64,000 bases of DNA from Cherax quadricarinatus (GCF_038502225.1 NC_091325.1:31553107-31617106); one strand, 5' to 3'; shown: positions 1-12,059, counted from the first letter of the stretch. The notes: generated from the sequence alone by a model not told the origin. Translations and numbers: made by a program.

Positions 1-3000
1 CACTCACCATCAACCCAACACTCACCATCAACCCCACACTCACCATTAACCCCACACTCACCATCAACCCCACACTCACCATCTACCCACGCTCACAATC
101 AACCCCACACTCACTATCAACCTCACACTCACCATCAACCCCACACTCATCATCATCCCAACACTCACCATCTACCCTACAATCACCATCACCCTAACAC
201 TCATTATCAACCCACACTCACCATCAACCCCACACTCACCATCAACCCCACGCTCACCATCAACCGCACACTCACCATCAACCGCACACTCACCATCAAC
301 CCCCAACTCACCATCAACCCCACACTCACCTTCAACCCCACACCATCAACCTCACACTAACCATCAACCCCTCACTCACCATCAACCCAACACACACCAT
401 CAAACCCACACTCACCATCAACCCCACACTCACCAACAACCCAACATTCACTATCAACCGCACACTCATCATCGGCCCCACACTCACCATCAACCCCACA
501 CTCACCATGAACCATATACTCAGCATCAACCCCACACTCACCATGAACCTCAAACTCACCATCAACCCCACATTCACCATCTACCCAACACTCACCATGA
601 ACCCCACACTCACCAGCAACCCTACACTCTCCATCAACCCCTCACTCACCATCAATCCCACACTCACCAGCAACCCGTCACTCACCATCAACCCCACAGT
701 CACCATCAACCCCACACTCACCATCAACCCCTAACTCGCCAACAACACTAAACTCGCAAACAACACAACACTCACCAACAACACCACACTCACTAACACC
801 ACCACACTCACCAACAACACCACACTCACCAACAACACAACACTCACCAACAACACCACACTCACTAACACCACCACACTCACCAACAACACCACACTCA
901 CCAACAACACCACACTCACCAACAACACCACACTCACCAACAACCCCACATTCACCATCAACCCCACACTCATCATCAGCCCCTCACTCACCGTCAACCC
1001 GACACTCACCAACAACCCCACATTCACCATCAACCCCACTCTCATCATCAGCCCCACACTCACAAGCAACCCTGAACTCACCATTAACCCCACACTCACC
1101 ATCAACCCGACACTCACCAACAACCCCACATTCACCATCAACCCCACACTCATCATCAGCCCCACACTCACAAGCAACCCTGAACTCACCATCAACCCCA
1201 CACTCACCATCAACCCTACACTCACCATCAACCCCACACTCACAAGCAATCCTGAACTCACCATCAACCCCACACTCACCATCAACCCCACACTCACCAT
1301 CAACCCCACTCTCTCCATCATCCCCACATTCACCATCTGTCCCACACTCACCATCATCCCCACACTCACCAGCAACCCTACACTCACCATCAACCCCACA
1401 CTCACCATCAACCCCACACTCACCATCATCCCCACTCTCACCATCAACCCCTAACTCACCATCAACCCCACATTAACCATCAACCCCACACTCACCAGCA
1501 ACCCTACACTCACCATCAACTCCACATTCACCATCAACCCCACACTCACCATCAATCCCACACTCACCATAAACCTCTAACTCACCAACAACACCACACT
1601 CACCAACAACACCACACTCACCAACAACACCACGCTCACCAACAACACCACACTCACCAACAACTACACACTCACCAACAACACCACACTCACCAACAAC
1701 ACCACACTCACCAACAACACCACACTCGCCAATAACCCCACAGTTACCAACAACCCCACAGTCACCAACAACACTACACTCACCTACTACCCCGCTTTCA
1801 CCAACAACCCCACACTCACCAACAACTCCACACTTACCAACAACCCCACACTCTCCAACTACCTTTCACTCACCAACAAGCCCACATTCCCCAACAACAC
1901 CACACTCACCAACATCCCCACACTCACCAACATCCCCACACTCAGCAACAACCCCACGCTCACCAACAACTCCACAGTCACCAACAACTCCACACTTACC
2001 AACAATCCCACACATACCAACTACCCTGCACTCACCAACAACCCCACATTCACCAGCACCACACTCACCAACAGCTTTGCACTCACCAACATTCCCACAC
2101 TCACCAACATCCCCACACTGACCAACAACACCACACTCACCAATAACCCAACACTCACCAACAACCCCACACTCACCAACAACTCTACAGTCACCAACAA
2201 CCCCACATTTACCAACAACCCCACTCTCCCCAACTTTCCTACACTCACCTACAACACCACACTCACCAACAGCACCACGCTCACCAACTTTCCTACACTC
2301 ACCAACAACTCCACACTCACCAATAACCAAACACTCACCAACAACCCCACACTCACCAACAACCCCACACTCACCAACAACCCCACACTCACCAACTACC
2401 CTACTCTCACCACCAACTCCACAGTCACCATCAACCCCACACTCACCAACAACCCCACTCTCACCAACAACTCCACAGTCACCAACAACCCCACACTCAC
2501 CAACAACTCCACAGTCACCAACAACCCCACTCTCACCAACAACTCCACAGTCACAAACAACACCACAGTCACAAACAACACCACACTCACCAACAACACC
2601 ACACTCACCAACAACACCACATTCTCCAACAACACCACATTCATCAACAACACCACCCTCACCGACAACACCACACTCACCAACAACACCACGCTCACCA
2701 ACAACACCACATTCACCAACAACCTCACATTCACCAACAACACCACATTCACCAACAACAACACACTCGCCAACAACCCCACACTCCCCAACAACACTAC
2801 ACTCACCAACAACACCACACTCACCAACACCCCCACATTCACCAACGACCCCAATCTCACCAACTACCCTACACTCCCCAACAACCCCACATTCACCAAC
2901 AACCCCACACTCACCAACTACCCTACACTCACCAACAGCCCCACATTCACCAACAACCCCATCACCAACGACCCCAATCTCACCAACTACCCTACACTCC

Positions 3001-4600
3001 CCAACAACCCCACATTCACCAACAACCCCACACTCACCAACTACCCTACACTCACCAACAACCCCACATTCACCAACAACCCCACACTCACCAACTACCC
3101 TACACTCACCAACAGCCCCACATTCACCAACAACCCCATCACCAACGACCCCAATCTCACCAACTACCCTACACTCTCCAACAACCCCACATTCACCAAC
3201 ATCCCCACAGTCACGAACTACCCTACACTCACCAACAACCCCACAGTCACCAACAACCCGACACTTACCAACAACCCCACACTCACCAACTACCCTACAC
3301 TCTCCATCTACCCTACACTCACCAACAACCCCACACTCACCAACAACCCCACACTCATCAACTACCCTACACTCACCAACTACCCAACTCTCACCAACAA
3401 CCCCACAGTCACCAACAACCCCACGCTCACCAACAACCCCACATTCACCAACAACACCACACTCACCAACTGCCCTACACTCACCAACATCCCCACACTC
3501 ACCAACAACCCCGCATTCACCAACAACCCAACATTCAAAAACAAGACAATACTCACCAACTACCCTTCACTCACCAACAACCTCACATTCACCAACAACA
3601 CTACACTCACCAAGTACCCTTCACTCACCAACTACCCCACAGTCACCAACAACCCCACACTCACCAAGTACCCTACACTCACCAACAACCCCACATTCAC
3701 CAACAACCCGACATTCACCAACAACCCCACTTTCCCCAATTACTCCACACTCACCAACTACCCCACAGTCACCAACAACCCCACACTCACCAAGTACCCT
3801 ACACTCGCCAACAACCCCACATTCACAAACAACACCACACTCACCAACAACCCCACACTCACCAACAACCCCACATTCACCAACAACCCCACATTCACCA
3901 ACAACACCACACTCACCAACAACCCCACACTCACCAACAACCCCACATTCACCAACAACCCCACATTCACCAACAACACCACACTCACCAACAACCCCAC
4001 ACTCACCAACAACCCCACTTTCACCAACAACCCCACATTCACCAACAACACCACACTTACCAACAACCCCACACTTACCAACAACCTCACTCTCACGAAC
4101 AACCCCACATTCACCAACAACCCCACACTCATCAACTACCGTACGCTCACCAACAACCCCACACTCACCAACTACCCTACACTCACCAACAACCCCGCAC
4201 TCACCAACTACCCTCCAATCACCAACAACCCCACACTCACTAACTACCCTCCACTCACCAACAACCTTACATTCACCAACAATACCACGCTCACCAACAA
4301 CCCCACGCTCACCAACAACCCCACACTCACCAACAACACCACGCTCACCAACAACCCCACATTCACCAACAACACCACGCTCTCTAACAACCCCACGCTC
4401 ACCAACAACCCCTCGCTCACCAACAACCCCACGCTCACCAACAACCCCACACTCACCAACAACCCCACGCTCACCAACAACCCCACATTCATCAACAACA
4501 CCACGCTCACTAACAACCCCACGCTCACTAACAACCCCACGCTCACCAATAACCCCACACTCACCAACTACCCTACACTCACCAACAGCCCCACGCTCAC
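1..4600. repeat. 18-bp minisatellite array
   Basis: The array is a tandem repeat of an 18-bp unit CTCACCATCAACCCCACA that changes gradually. Roughly 1-730 and 950-1570 are mostly the CCATCAACC variant, and the rest is mostly CCAACAACC with 15-bp and 18-bp versions intermixed. Because the unit is a multiple of three, several frames stay open on both strands and give Val/Leu/Met-rich or Asn/Pro/Thr-rich pseudo-proteins, which I do not regard as genes. The right edge is sharp at 4600. The left edge lies outside the window. Confidence 0.97.
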
Positions 4601-5480
4601 TATGTTGTTATTGTCTGGAAGGATACTCCAGTGTGTCAATAACAAGAGATCTGCCATATCTTTAATGTCTGGAGTCTAGGTGTTCCAATTACTGCCATGC
4701 AACATGCAAAATGAATGAAGACTTCTATATTAACCTGGTGGAACATCTCAGTATCTTAAAAGTTAAGCATGAACGTGTGACATAGGTACCATAAACTAGC
4801 TTGGAGCCACAGCTGGAAAGTTTAGTGGCGCCTCTACAACTCTACTCAAATAATCAAGACTGCTCTATTGGGCTGTGTTGTAAAGTTGCAGCTATGGCAA
4901 TCCATCAAAGAGAATAACTTAATAAGTTCCTAAAACAATTAAATTTGCGTCAAACTATCGTAGATAACCAGAACGGACCTACATCAAGTGCAATAAGTTG
5001 CTCAGCTGATGCTGACACTATGAACAAGACCTGGAATACTCATACCGAGATTAAATAATTGGTGGAAATCTCTCAACACAATTCTTCACGGGCAGATAGT
5101 GCTCAAACACCGCATCTGAAGGCTCTATTAGGCCTTCTTTGGCTACCGTAGAAGAAACTGAGCAAGTCTTCAATCTCTTAGCTACCGTTCTACACCTGGT
5201 AACACACTGTTCCAACACCTGAAGGTACGCCTGGAAGCAGTGCTCCGTCTGCCGTCCCCAAGACTTTTTTTTCTCCACCAAAGACTGTTGTAGCTAACAA
5301 TCAGTTGACCGTCACTGTACTTGAACAAGCACCAGACCAAACCACGAACAGCAGCGATTTATCGGGTTGAACTGAAAGATTTGGCGGAAGAGAAAGAAGC
5401 AGCCACAGACAGCCTATTTACCTCCCCATCACAGTCCCTCAAAAATACTCACCAGGTACATAATCTTCAGGCTCTCCAGC
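4601..5480. other. Unassigned region, no gene seen
   Basis: Non-repetitive sequence between the minisatellite and the first retroelement fossil. A 76-codon minus-strand frame at 5051-5281 has no recognisable motif. I see no RNA gene or tandem repeat. Confidence 0.5.
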
Positions 5481-5490
5481 TGTAGAACAT

Positions 5491-5685
5491 ATGGAGAAAT
5501 CAGGATCTGAATTAGCAGCGAAACTCAAAGAAATGCAGGAAATAGGAGTCCACTCTCCCAGACACCTAGACAGTGTTCCCACTGTCATCAGATGGGGTAT
5601 ACCACTGACATCTGCCTGCGAGATATCAGGTGCAATTAATGTCATAAGAGGGGACAACAAGAACACCATTATACCTTTATCGTAG
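5491..5685 (+). pseudogene. Short unrecognised frame, possibly retroelement ORF1/linker remnant
   Basis: A 64-codon open frame beginning MEKSGSELAAKLKEMQEIG has protein-like composition but no motif I recognise. It lies about 240 bp upstream of, and on the same strand as, the endonuclease fossil at 5922. It could therefore be the decayed end of that element's ORF1 or its leader. This rests on position only. Confidence 0.25.
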
Positions 5686-5921
5686 GAAAAAGGAACTAGA
5701 CAGACTGGATCACCAGTTCTTAGAGATTTATTTTCGGAACAAACCAGCAAGATCTCGGAACTGTTGAACACACACGTCACCCAACTACTCCTATCCTGGC
5801 TCAGCAGGTGGTTTTGTGCCTTATACAAGACCACAGACCACAGACCACTGGCTACCCGAGTGTCCTGCGCGTCTGTAGGGCAAGCAATTCAGTCTATCTA
5901 CTTGAACTGAACACAGTCATG

Positions 5922-6204
5922 AAGAGCCAGTCTATCATTATTTTGTCTGCCAAAATTAGAGGCTTCATTGCCAATGTCACTAACAATTTTGAAAACACGC
6001 AACATCCCAACATGATCACCGTTGTACAGACATTTTTGGACGACAGGACTACAGATTTTTTTTTGTAGAATTGCTGGTTTCACCTCATGGATGATAAAAG
6101 ATAGACAAGGTCAAGAAGGATGTGTTGCCCATGCCCAGCTTATTGATGCTTCCATCCCTAATCAGCTGGAAATGATATTCTTCAAGCTATGCATAAAAAC
6201 TTAA
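5922..6204 (+). pseudogene. Fossil endonuclease N-terminus of a non-LTR retrotransposon
   Basis: Across two frames the region reads SIIILSAKIRGFIANVTN, then MITVVQTFLDDRTTDFF, then (after a frame change near 6060 in a run of T) DRQGQEGCVAHAQLIDASIP, then NQLEMIFFKL. This is the order of an APE-type endonuclease N-terminus: the first beta-strand with Asn/Arg, the 'vvETfL' glutamate block (here VQTFL, so the catalytic Glu appears lost), and the 'RDRxGQGGGVA' segment. The frame is broken and the catalytic residue altered, so it is a pseudogene. Fragments at 6900-7262, 7518-7640 and 9838-10110 look like later parts of the same element on the same strand. Confidence 0.6.
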
Positions 6205-6490
6205 CTGACTTCCCTATTCAAATCTCTGGCTCCTCTCTTGACCCAGTAGTGAGTGATGTATCTGAAGGCAGAGTCACTTGCTAACCTTGACTGTGTTGGA
6301 TCATCTGGGTAGAAGGTTGTCTTTACGATAATAAAGATTCCAACAGAACGAAGTGAATAATCAATAAGTGCAACCTGGCCGTGGGAAAGAGAAATTGGCC
6401 GGCCATTTGTTCGGAGCTTGCGAACTCCGATTGAAATGCTCTTTTCCATGGAGTCATTGATGACCAAACAGGCGCCTTCACTGAACATAT
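6201..6490 (-). CDS. Unrecognised minus-strand reading frame
   Basis: An open frame of about 97 codons ends at 6201. Its composition is protein-like (for example SIGVRKLRTNGRPIS and GIFIIVKTTFYPDDP). Upstream it runs into a CR1 3'-tail at 6490, so its true start is unknown. I do not recognise the family. It lies between two parts of a plus-strand retroelement fossil, so it may belong to another decayed mobile element. Confidence 0.25.
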
Positions 6491-6850
6491 ATTTAATAAG
6501 AACATAAGAACATAAGAAAGGAGGAACACTGCAGAAGGCCTGTTGGCCCATACTAGGCAGGTCCTTTACAATTCATCCCACTAACAAAACATTTGCCCAA
6601 CCCAATTTTCAATGCCACCCAAGAAACAAGCTCCGATGTGCAAGTCCCACTCAAATCCAACCCCTCCCACTCATGTACTTATCCAACCTAAATTTGAAAC
6701 TACCCAAAGTCCTAGCCTCAATAACCCAACTAGGTAGACTGTTCCACTCATCAACTACCCTATTTCCAAACCAATACTTTCCTATGTCCTTTCTAAATCT
6801 AAACTTATCTAATTTAAATCCATTACTGCGTTACAAATACTTTCCTCACT
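6486..6850 (-). mobile_element. 5'-truncated CR1 3'-end fragment (tail subfamily D)
   Basis: The left edge is the reverse complement of the (TTCTTATG)n tail (AAGAACATAAGAACATAAG), followed by the CR1 3' UTR block and the C-terminal ORF2 codons. Those codons encode the conserved CR1 C-terminal helix region (W-N-LP-S--i--a-tl--FK--LDKY) in minus orientation from about 6835 to 6670. The same tail subfamily recurs at 23915-23990 and 26683-26902. This is a typical 5'-truncated CR1 insertion, here into the older endonuclease-type element. Confidence 0.85.
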
Positions 6851-6899
6851 GGTATATGTGAAGAAGCCTTCAGATCAGCCTTCGTTCCGCTTCCAATGT

Positions 6900-7262
6900 T
6901 AAGAGGCTGCTACTGCAAAGTACAAGACTTGGAGAAAGATTAAGAGGCATCCCGTTATCAATAACACGAACCTGCACAGGCAAACCTGTCGACAAATGGA
7001 TGAAGTCCTAAAGTGGACTATCTCCAAATGGGAGGTTGACACAAAAGAGAAAACTGGCATCAGGTAGAGTGTGCTTCAAAATCTGGTCCTACTTAGTCAA
7101 GAGTCGACATGGTTATTCACCTGATATCATTATTTCACCTCTAAATCGGTAGGATGGGACTGTCTCTACTAGTAGTCAAGAGGAAGCTGAATTCTTTGCT
7201 GAATACTTTGCTGCCAAGATGCAGGTTCTTGTTCCAGCACTGGAACCTACTGTGTTACTTGC
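6900..7262 (+). pseudogene. Fossil EN-RT linker of the 5.9-10.1 kb non-LTR element
   Basis: The plus strand encodes, with stops, KSRHGYSPDIIISPLN followed by DGTVSTSSQEEAEFFAEYFA. This matches the segment just before the RT of RNase-H/jockey-like elements, where a 'conserved G.V.t....Ka..f..yF' stretch precedes the polymerase. It is collinear with the endonuclease fossil upstream and the RT fossil downstream. Confidence 0.5.
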
Positions 7263-7277
7263 AAAAACTGTGTAAAC

Positions 7278-7511
7278 TTAGTCATAGGTAACAAAAAGGC
7301 AGGATGAATTATGTCGTTTTCCTTCAATCATTATTCCAAGAAAAGGCCATGTCCACGTATTGTTTGGCTTTAGTGGGCCACATAAGGTGAGCCCAGGATA
7401 ACTGAGTAGATGCAGGCCACCTATCATTACCTTTAACTCACATCTATCACCATTGCCTAACACAGTATAAATGACCTTCTCCGTAGAAAGAAGTAAAGTA
7501 CCTGTTGACAA
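7278..7511 (-). CDS. Unrecognised minus-strand frame
   Basis: A 77-codon open frame on the minus strand, with no motif I can name. It lies between two plus-strand pieces of the same fossil retroelement, so it may be an inserted fragment of something else or chance. I list it only because it is open over 230 bp in otherwise stop-rich DNA. Confidence 0.15.
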   Translation of the reverse strand: MSTGTLLLSTEKVIYTVLGNGDRCELKVMIGGLHLLSYPGLTLCGPLKPNNTWTWPFLGIMIEGKRHNSSCLFVTYD

Positions 7512-7517
7512 AGAAAG

Positions 7518-7640
7518 AGCGGAGTGGAAATTAGAAACTACAGACCAATGTCACTCCTGTCAGTCATTGTAAAGATTCTTGAGACAAAATTCTCAAGGCA
7601 TGTGACAGGATTTTTCGATTACGACAAGATTTGTCGATTA
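7518..7640 (+). pseudogene. RT fragment of the fossil non-LTR element
   Basis: The frame encodes NYRPMSLLSVIVKILETKFS followed by RHVTGFF, the RT block 'NYRPiSLLsv.gKilE' that precedes the palm. The wording (MSLLSVIVK) differs from the CR1 copies here (SLTSIVGK), so this piece belongs to the older element, not to the CR1-B that starts about 7646. The CR1-B insertion cuts the RT here, and the later RT blocks resume at 9838. Confidence 0.6.
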
Positions 7641-8278
7641 AGACAAGATAATAAACTATGTACGATTGCGGTAACTAGTGACATGGTCCTCAGACAAATA
7701 GAGAAACTAAAACCTAACAAATCCCCATGCCCTGATGAACTGTTTGCAAGGGTGTTAAAGGAATGTAAAGAGGAACTTAGCATACCTTTGGCTAATCTTT
7801 TTAACATATCACTACAAACTGGCATAGTGCCTGATAAGTGGAAAATGGCAAATGTAATACCTATTTACAACGCAAGTGACAGGTCCTTGGCTTCGAACTA
7901 TAGACCAGTAAGCCTTACCTTCATAGTGGGAACATTTATGGAATCAATAATTGCCGAAGCAATTCGTAGCCATCTTGGCAGGCACAGATTGATTAATGAA
8001 TCTCAACACGGTTTTACAAAGGGGCGTTCCTGTCTTACGAATTTACTAACTTTTTTCATTAAGGTGTTTGAGGAGGTAGATCATGGTAATGAATATGATA
8101 TTGTGTATATGGACTTCAGTAAGGCTTTCGATAAAGTTCCACATCAGAGGCTACTGAGGAAACTTAGGGCACACGGAATAGGAGGAGAAATTTTTTCCTG
8201 GGTAGAGGCATGTCAATAAATCCATACTCATTATTTATCATTTCTAAACTCATACCTCTGCATAAAAGGGGAGAAATC

Positions 8279-8720
8279 GAACATTAAAATGGTATAAAAT
8301 ACCGACAGGTTGTTAGGTAAGACACATATGCAACAGTTAGGTATCTTTATTATGAAACGTTTCGCCTACACAGTAGGCTTCATCAGTCAAGTACAGAAAA
8401 GTTGATAGAAGCAGAAGATACTTGAAGACGATGTAATCAGTCCATCACCCTTAAAGTTCTGAGGTGGTCAGTCCCTCAGTCTGGAGAAGAGCATTGTTCC
8501 ATAGTATGAAACAATATTGTTTCATACTATGGAACAATGCTCTTCTCCAGACTGAGGGACTGACCACCTCAGAACTTTAAGGGTGATGGACTGATTACAT
8601 CGTCTTCAAGTATCTTCTGCTTCTATCAATTTTTCTGTACTTGACTGAAGAAGCCTACTGTGTAGGCGAAACGTTTCATAATAAAGATACCTAACTGTTG
8701 CATATGTGTCTTACCTAACA
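8279..8720. mobile_element. Snapback element S1 with hammerhead-like cores and TSD
   Basis: A 442-bp insertion in CR1-B ORF2, flanked by an 11-bp direct repeat GGGGAGAAATC (8268-8278 and 8721-8731), which is read as a target-site duplication. It has a one-sided leader (8279-8310: GAACATTAAAATGG, then a GGTAT/ATACC mini-hairpin) and then two 205-bp arms, 8311-8515 and 8516-8720. These are near-perfect reverse complements meeting at ACAATATTGT. Each arm carries a hammerhead-like core (8359-8386 minus, 8645-8672 plus) followed by an AATAAA. It is probably a non-autonomous Penelope-like terminal unit (pLTR) retrotransposed as a fold-back. Confidence 0.85.
8645..8672 (+). ncRNA. Hammerhead-ribozyme-like core (S1 right arm)
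   Basis: The order is CTGAAGA, A, GCCTAC-TGT-GTAGGC (6-bp stem II), GAAAC. This fits the conserved hammerhead core CUGANGA / stem II / GAAA. The same core is inverted at 8359-8386. I could not find obvious helices I and III in cis, so activity would need a minimal or dimeric form. Confidence 0.6.
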
Positions 8721-9837
8721 GGGGAGAAATCAGAATGGGGGCACGTCACAAGCGGTGTTCCTCAGGGGTCAGTGTTGGGCCCATTGTTGTTCACAATCTA
8801 CATAAATGACATAGATGAGGGAATAATTAGGGACATAAGCAAATTTGCTGATGACACCAAAATAGGCCGTCCAATTCATTCTAATGAGGACACTAGAGCA
8901 CTCCAGGATGATTTGAATAGACTGATGCAATGATCGGAGAAGTGGCAAATGCAGTTTAATATTGATAAATGCAAAGTTCTAAATGTTGGACAGTTAAATA
9001 ACCATGCCACATATAAACTAAATAATGTAGATCTTAATACTACTGATTGCAAAAAGGATTTAGGAGTTCTGGTTAGCAGTAATCTAAAACCAAGACAACA
9101 GTGCATTAGTGTTTGCAATGAAGCTAACAGAGTTCTTGGCTTCATATCAAGAAGTATAAATAATAGAAGTACTCAGGTTGTTCTTCAACTCTATATATCC
9201 TTGGTTAGGCCTCATTTAGACTATGCTGCTCAGTTCTGGTCACCGTATTACAGAATGGATATAAATGCTCTGGAAAACGTACAGAGGAGGATGACAAAGA
9301 TGATCCCATGTATCAGAAATCTTCCCTATGAGGATAGACTGAGGGCCCTGAATCTGCACTCTCTCGAAAGGCGTAGAATTAGGGGGGATATGATCGAGGT
9401 GTATAAATGGAAAACAGGAATAAATAAAGGGGATGTAAATAGTGTGCTGAAAATTTCCAGCCATGACAGGACTCGCAGCAATGGTTTCAAGTTGGAAAAA
9501 TTCAGATTCAGGAAGGATATAGGGAATCACTGGTTTGGTAATAGAGTCGTGGATGAGTGGAACAAACTGCCGAGTACAGTTATTCAGGCTAAAACTTTGT
9601 GTAGTTTTAAAAATTGGTTAGATAAATACAAGAGTGGGTGTGGGCGGGTGAGTTGGACCTAACTAGCTTGTGCTGCTGGGTCTGGTGCCGTGCTCCTTCC
9701 ATGAGTGGAGGTGACCAGACTGGGTGGGCCATTGGGCTAATCGGGAGGGGTCATTGGTCTAATCCGGGGGGGGGACATGGACCTGCTCCGCATGGGTCAG
9801 TAGGCCTGTTGCAGTGTTCCTTCTGGCTATGTTTTAT

Positions 9838-10110
9838 TAAAGGTCAATCTACTGCTGATCTGCTATTAACTCTCATTATGTGACACCAGTCACTGGATGA
9901 ATCCCAGACCAGTGTGTAATAGCACTGGACATTGCTGGGGCTTTCGACCAAGTATTATACCAGGGACTTGGCAAAACTGCTTTCTCAAAGGGACAGTGTC
10001 ACCAAGACACACTACTGATACCAGTGTTCCACAGGGAAGTGTGTTTGGGTCATTGTTATAGAATGTCTACTTCAATGACCTTCAGTTCTTCCCAGAATCC
10101 CATGCATGTG
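9838..10110 (+). pseudogene. RT palm fossil of the older non-LTR element
   Basis: The plus strand encodes, with stops and frameshifts, STADLLLTL, then a block resembling LDIAGAFDQV (from '..acattgctggggctttcgacc..'), then QCSTGKCVWVIVI for the usual PQGSVLGP region, then a short segment equivalent to the 'ND' motif. Order and spacing match the palm of jockey/RNase-H type elements. It continues the fossil interrupted by CR1-B at 7646. Confidence 0.5.
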
Positions 10111-10139
10111 CATATATGACTATATTCTAACATTTACTT

Positions 10140-10640
10140 ATCCAGTAGACGAAATGCTGGTTTCTCCAAGTTACATCAGTCACCAGATTATATATTTATC
10201 AGCCTAGGTAAAACGATGGCAGGTTATATTTGCTGTTAAATAAATACAAATGTTGGTCTCCAAGCACCATAATGACATTTCTTTGGAAGTAGTTAGATAG
10301 AATGGGATAGTGTTGGAATCCCGCCTCTTCTACAACTTCCAGACAGAACAGAGAACAAAGACAACTAATCTCTCGCTTGGACCCAGCCTGGACTGATCTG
10401 TCATTTGAGAAGTGCCTTCAACACTGGAAGGACGTAGGTAACTTTACTTGGCCAATGTTGTCAAGTTCCTATCCACGCTTGGCTGCACTTCGTGGTCAGC
10501 AAGAAGAGAGCAGCAAACAGCAACTACACTCTGGCTGTATCTTTCTTAAGAATATCACTTCATGTGAGGTAATGTATTCCTAGGATGCCTCTAGTTTTTA
10601 CAGCATAACGTCATCTACGAAATAAAATCAATTGACAGGC
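10140..10640. other. Unassigned region, no gene seen
   Basis: A 68-codon plus frame at 10377-10583 has no recognisable motif. The region may include the 3' remnant of the fossil element ending near 10110. Confidence 0.4.
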
Positions 10641-10665
10641 AAACAGACAGGCAGACAGAAGAGAT

Positions 10666-10776
<111 letters not shown>

Positions 10777-10974
10777 ACAAACAGAATATTTCACAAGAAG
10801 CAAAAATGCCAGTGTAGCATTGTGAAGGTGAGATTACAGTGCAGGTGGCAGGAGAAACAACATAAAGCAGGATATAAACCATCGCACAACACCGCCTCTA
10901 CGCATTACCCTCACACACAAACCTGACAAAGTTGGGAGCCTCTCTCAGATTACTCGCTTTACTGATGATGACAC

Positions 10975-11700
10975 TGCTGGAGGCTGCACGGATGCTCCTG
11001 ATGGAGGGATATACTGGAGGCTGGAGGAATACTCTTGATGGAGGGATATAATGGAGGCTGGAGGAATACTCTTGATGGAGGGATATACTGGAGGCTGGAG
11101 GAATACTCTTGATGGAGGGATATACTGGAGGCTGGACGGATGCTCTTGTTGGAGGGATATACTGGAGGCTGCACGGATGCTCCTGATGGAGGGATATACT
11201 GGAGGCTGGAGGAATACTCTTGATGGAGGGATATAATGGAGGCTGGAGGAATACTCTTGATGGAGGGATATACTGGAGGCTGGACGGATGCTCTTGTTGG
11301 AGGGATATACTGGAGGCTGCACGGATGCTCCTGATGGAGGGATATACTGGAGGCTGCACGGACGCTCTTGATAGAGGGATATACTGGAGGCTAGAGGAAT
11401 ACTCTTGAAGGAGGGATATACTGGAGGATGGAGGGATGCTCTTGATGGAGGGATATACTGGAGGCAGCACGGATGCTCCTGATGGAGGGATATACTGGAG
11501 GCTGCACGGATACTCCTGGTGGAGGGATATTCTGGAGGCTATACGGATGCTTTTGATGGAGGGATATATTGGAGACTGGAGGGATTCTCTTGATGTAGGG
11601 ATATACTGGAAGCTGGAGGGATGCTTTTGGTGGAGGGATATATGGAGGCTGGAGGGATGCTCCTGATGGAGGGATACACTGGAGACTGTATGGATGTTCT
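10975..11700. repeat. 37-bp minisatellite
   Basis: About 20 tandem copies of a 37-bp unit built on GGAGGGATATACTGGAGGCT. The period was checked from GAGGGATATA at 11041 and 11078. Variants alternate in sub-blocks (GGAATACTCTTGAT and ACGGATGCTCCTGAT), which suggests a short higher-order repeat. Overlapping open frames on both strands (for example Ser/Pro/Tyr-rich on minus) follow from the repeat. Confidence 0.95.
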
Positions 11701-11702
11701 AA

Positions 11703-11775
11703 AAAACATAACAACTTAAGAATGGAGGAACACTGCAGAAGGCCTACTGGCCCATACAAGGCCGGTTCTTATTGA
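11703..11775 (-). mobile_element. Very short CR1 3'-tail fragment
   Basis: The reverse complement of the CR1 3' end: a degraded (TTCTTATG) tail followed by AGGAACACTGCAGAAGGCCT and GGCCCATAC. Only about 70 bp remain, abutting the 37-bp array. Confidence 0.75.
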
Positions 11776-12059
11776 AGGAATATACCGCATGCTACACGCA
11801 TTCTCATGATGAATCAATGTGCTCAGTGAAGGCACTAAGGAAGAGGCTTCGGGGTCTTCAGCCCCCACAGTTTCCAGCAGCTCCCTTCCCCAGGATCCCC
11901 CTAATTTACTTCAGCCCCCATAAGTCCCTCTTGTGATTATAATCATCAGATATTCACCTTTTTTTTATAAGTATAAATCTCCGCTACTTCCAGATGTTTA
12001 TAAAAGAACCTGAATGTGGAGAAACATTGCAAAATTATACTGACTTATTGCTCGCTAAA

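Larger units (their letters stand above)
7646..9662 (+). pseudogene. CR1-B ORF2 reverse transcriptase, broken
   Basis: The RT reads in three parts: 7646-8213 (SPCPDELF...NYRPVSLTFIVGTFMESII...YMDFSKAFDKVPHQRLL), then after the insertion 8722-8933 ([15 protein letters not shown]...FADDTKIG), then 8949-9662 (C-terminal thumb/CR1 tail, ending LDKYKSGCGRVSWT). The catalytic FADD is kept. Damage: the hairpin insertion, replacement of about 30 bp by filler, and a Trp-to-stop change at about 8931 (TGATCGGAG where copy 2 has TGGTCGGAG). The N-terminal endonuclease is absent through 5' truncation. Confidence 0.85.
7646..9837 (+). mobile_element. CR1-B copy 1, 5'-truncated and disrupted
   Basis: CR1-clade non-LTR element, starting inside the RT domain and running through the ORF2 stop (9660) to a 3' UTR ending near 9837. 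It closely matches CR1-B copy 2 (23998-26680). It was inserted into an older RT, whose next block resumes at 9838. It is itself interrupted by a hairpin element (8279-8720) and carries a foreign filler at about 8214-8257. The expected (TTCTTATG) tail is nearly lost (GGCTATGTTTTATT). Confidence 0.85.

Noticed and set aside
731..1447. A 238-codon Met/Val/Leu/Gly/Ser-rich frame, and several like it up to 4567
   Set aside because: Translation of the 18-bp minisatellite. No start context, domain or non-repetitive segment.
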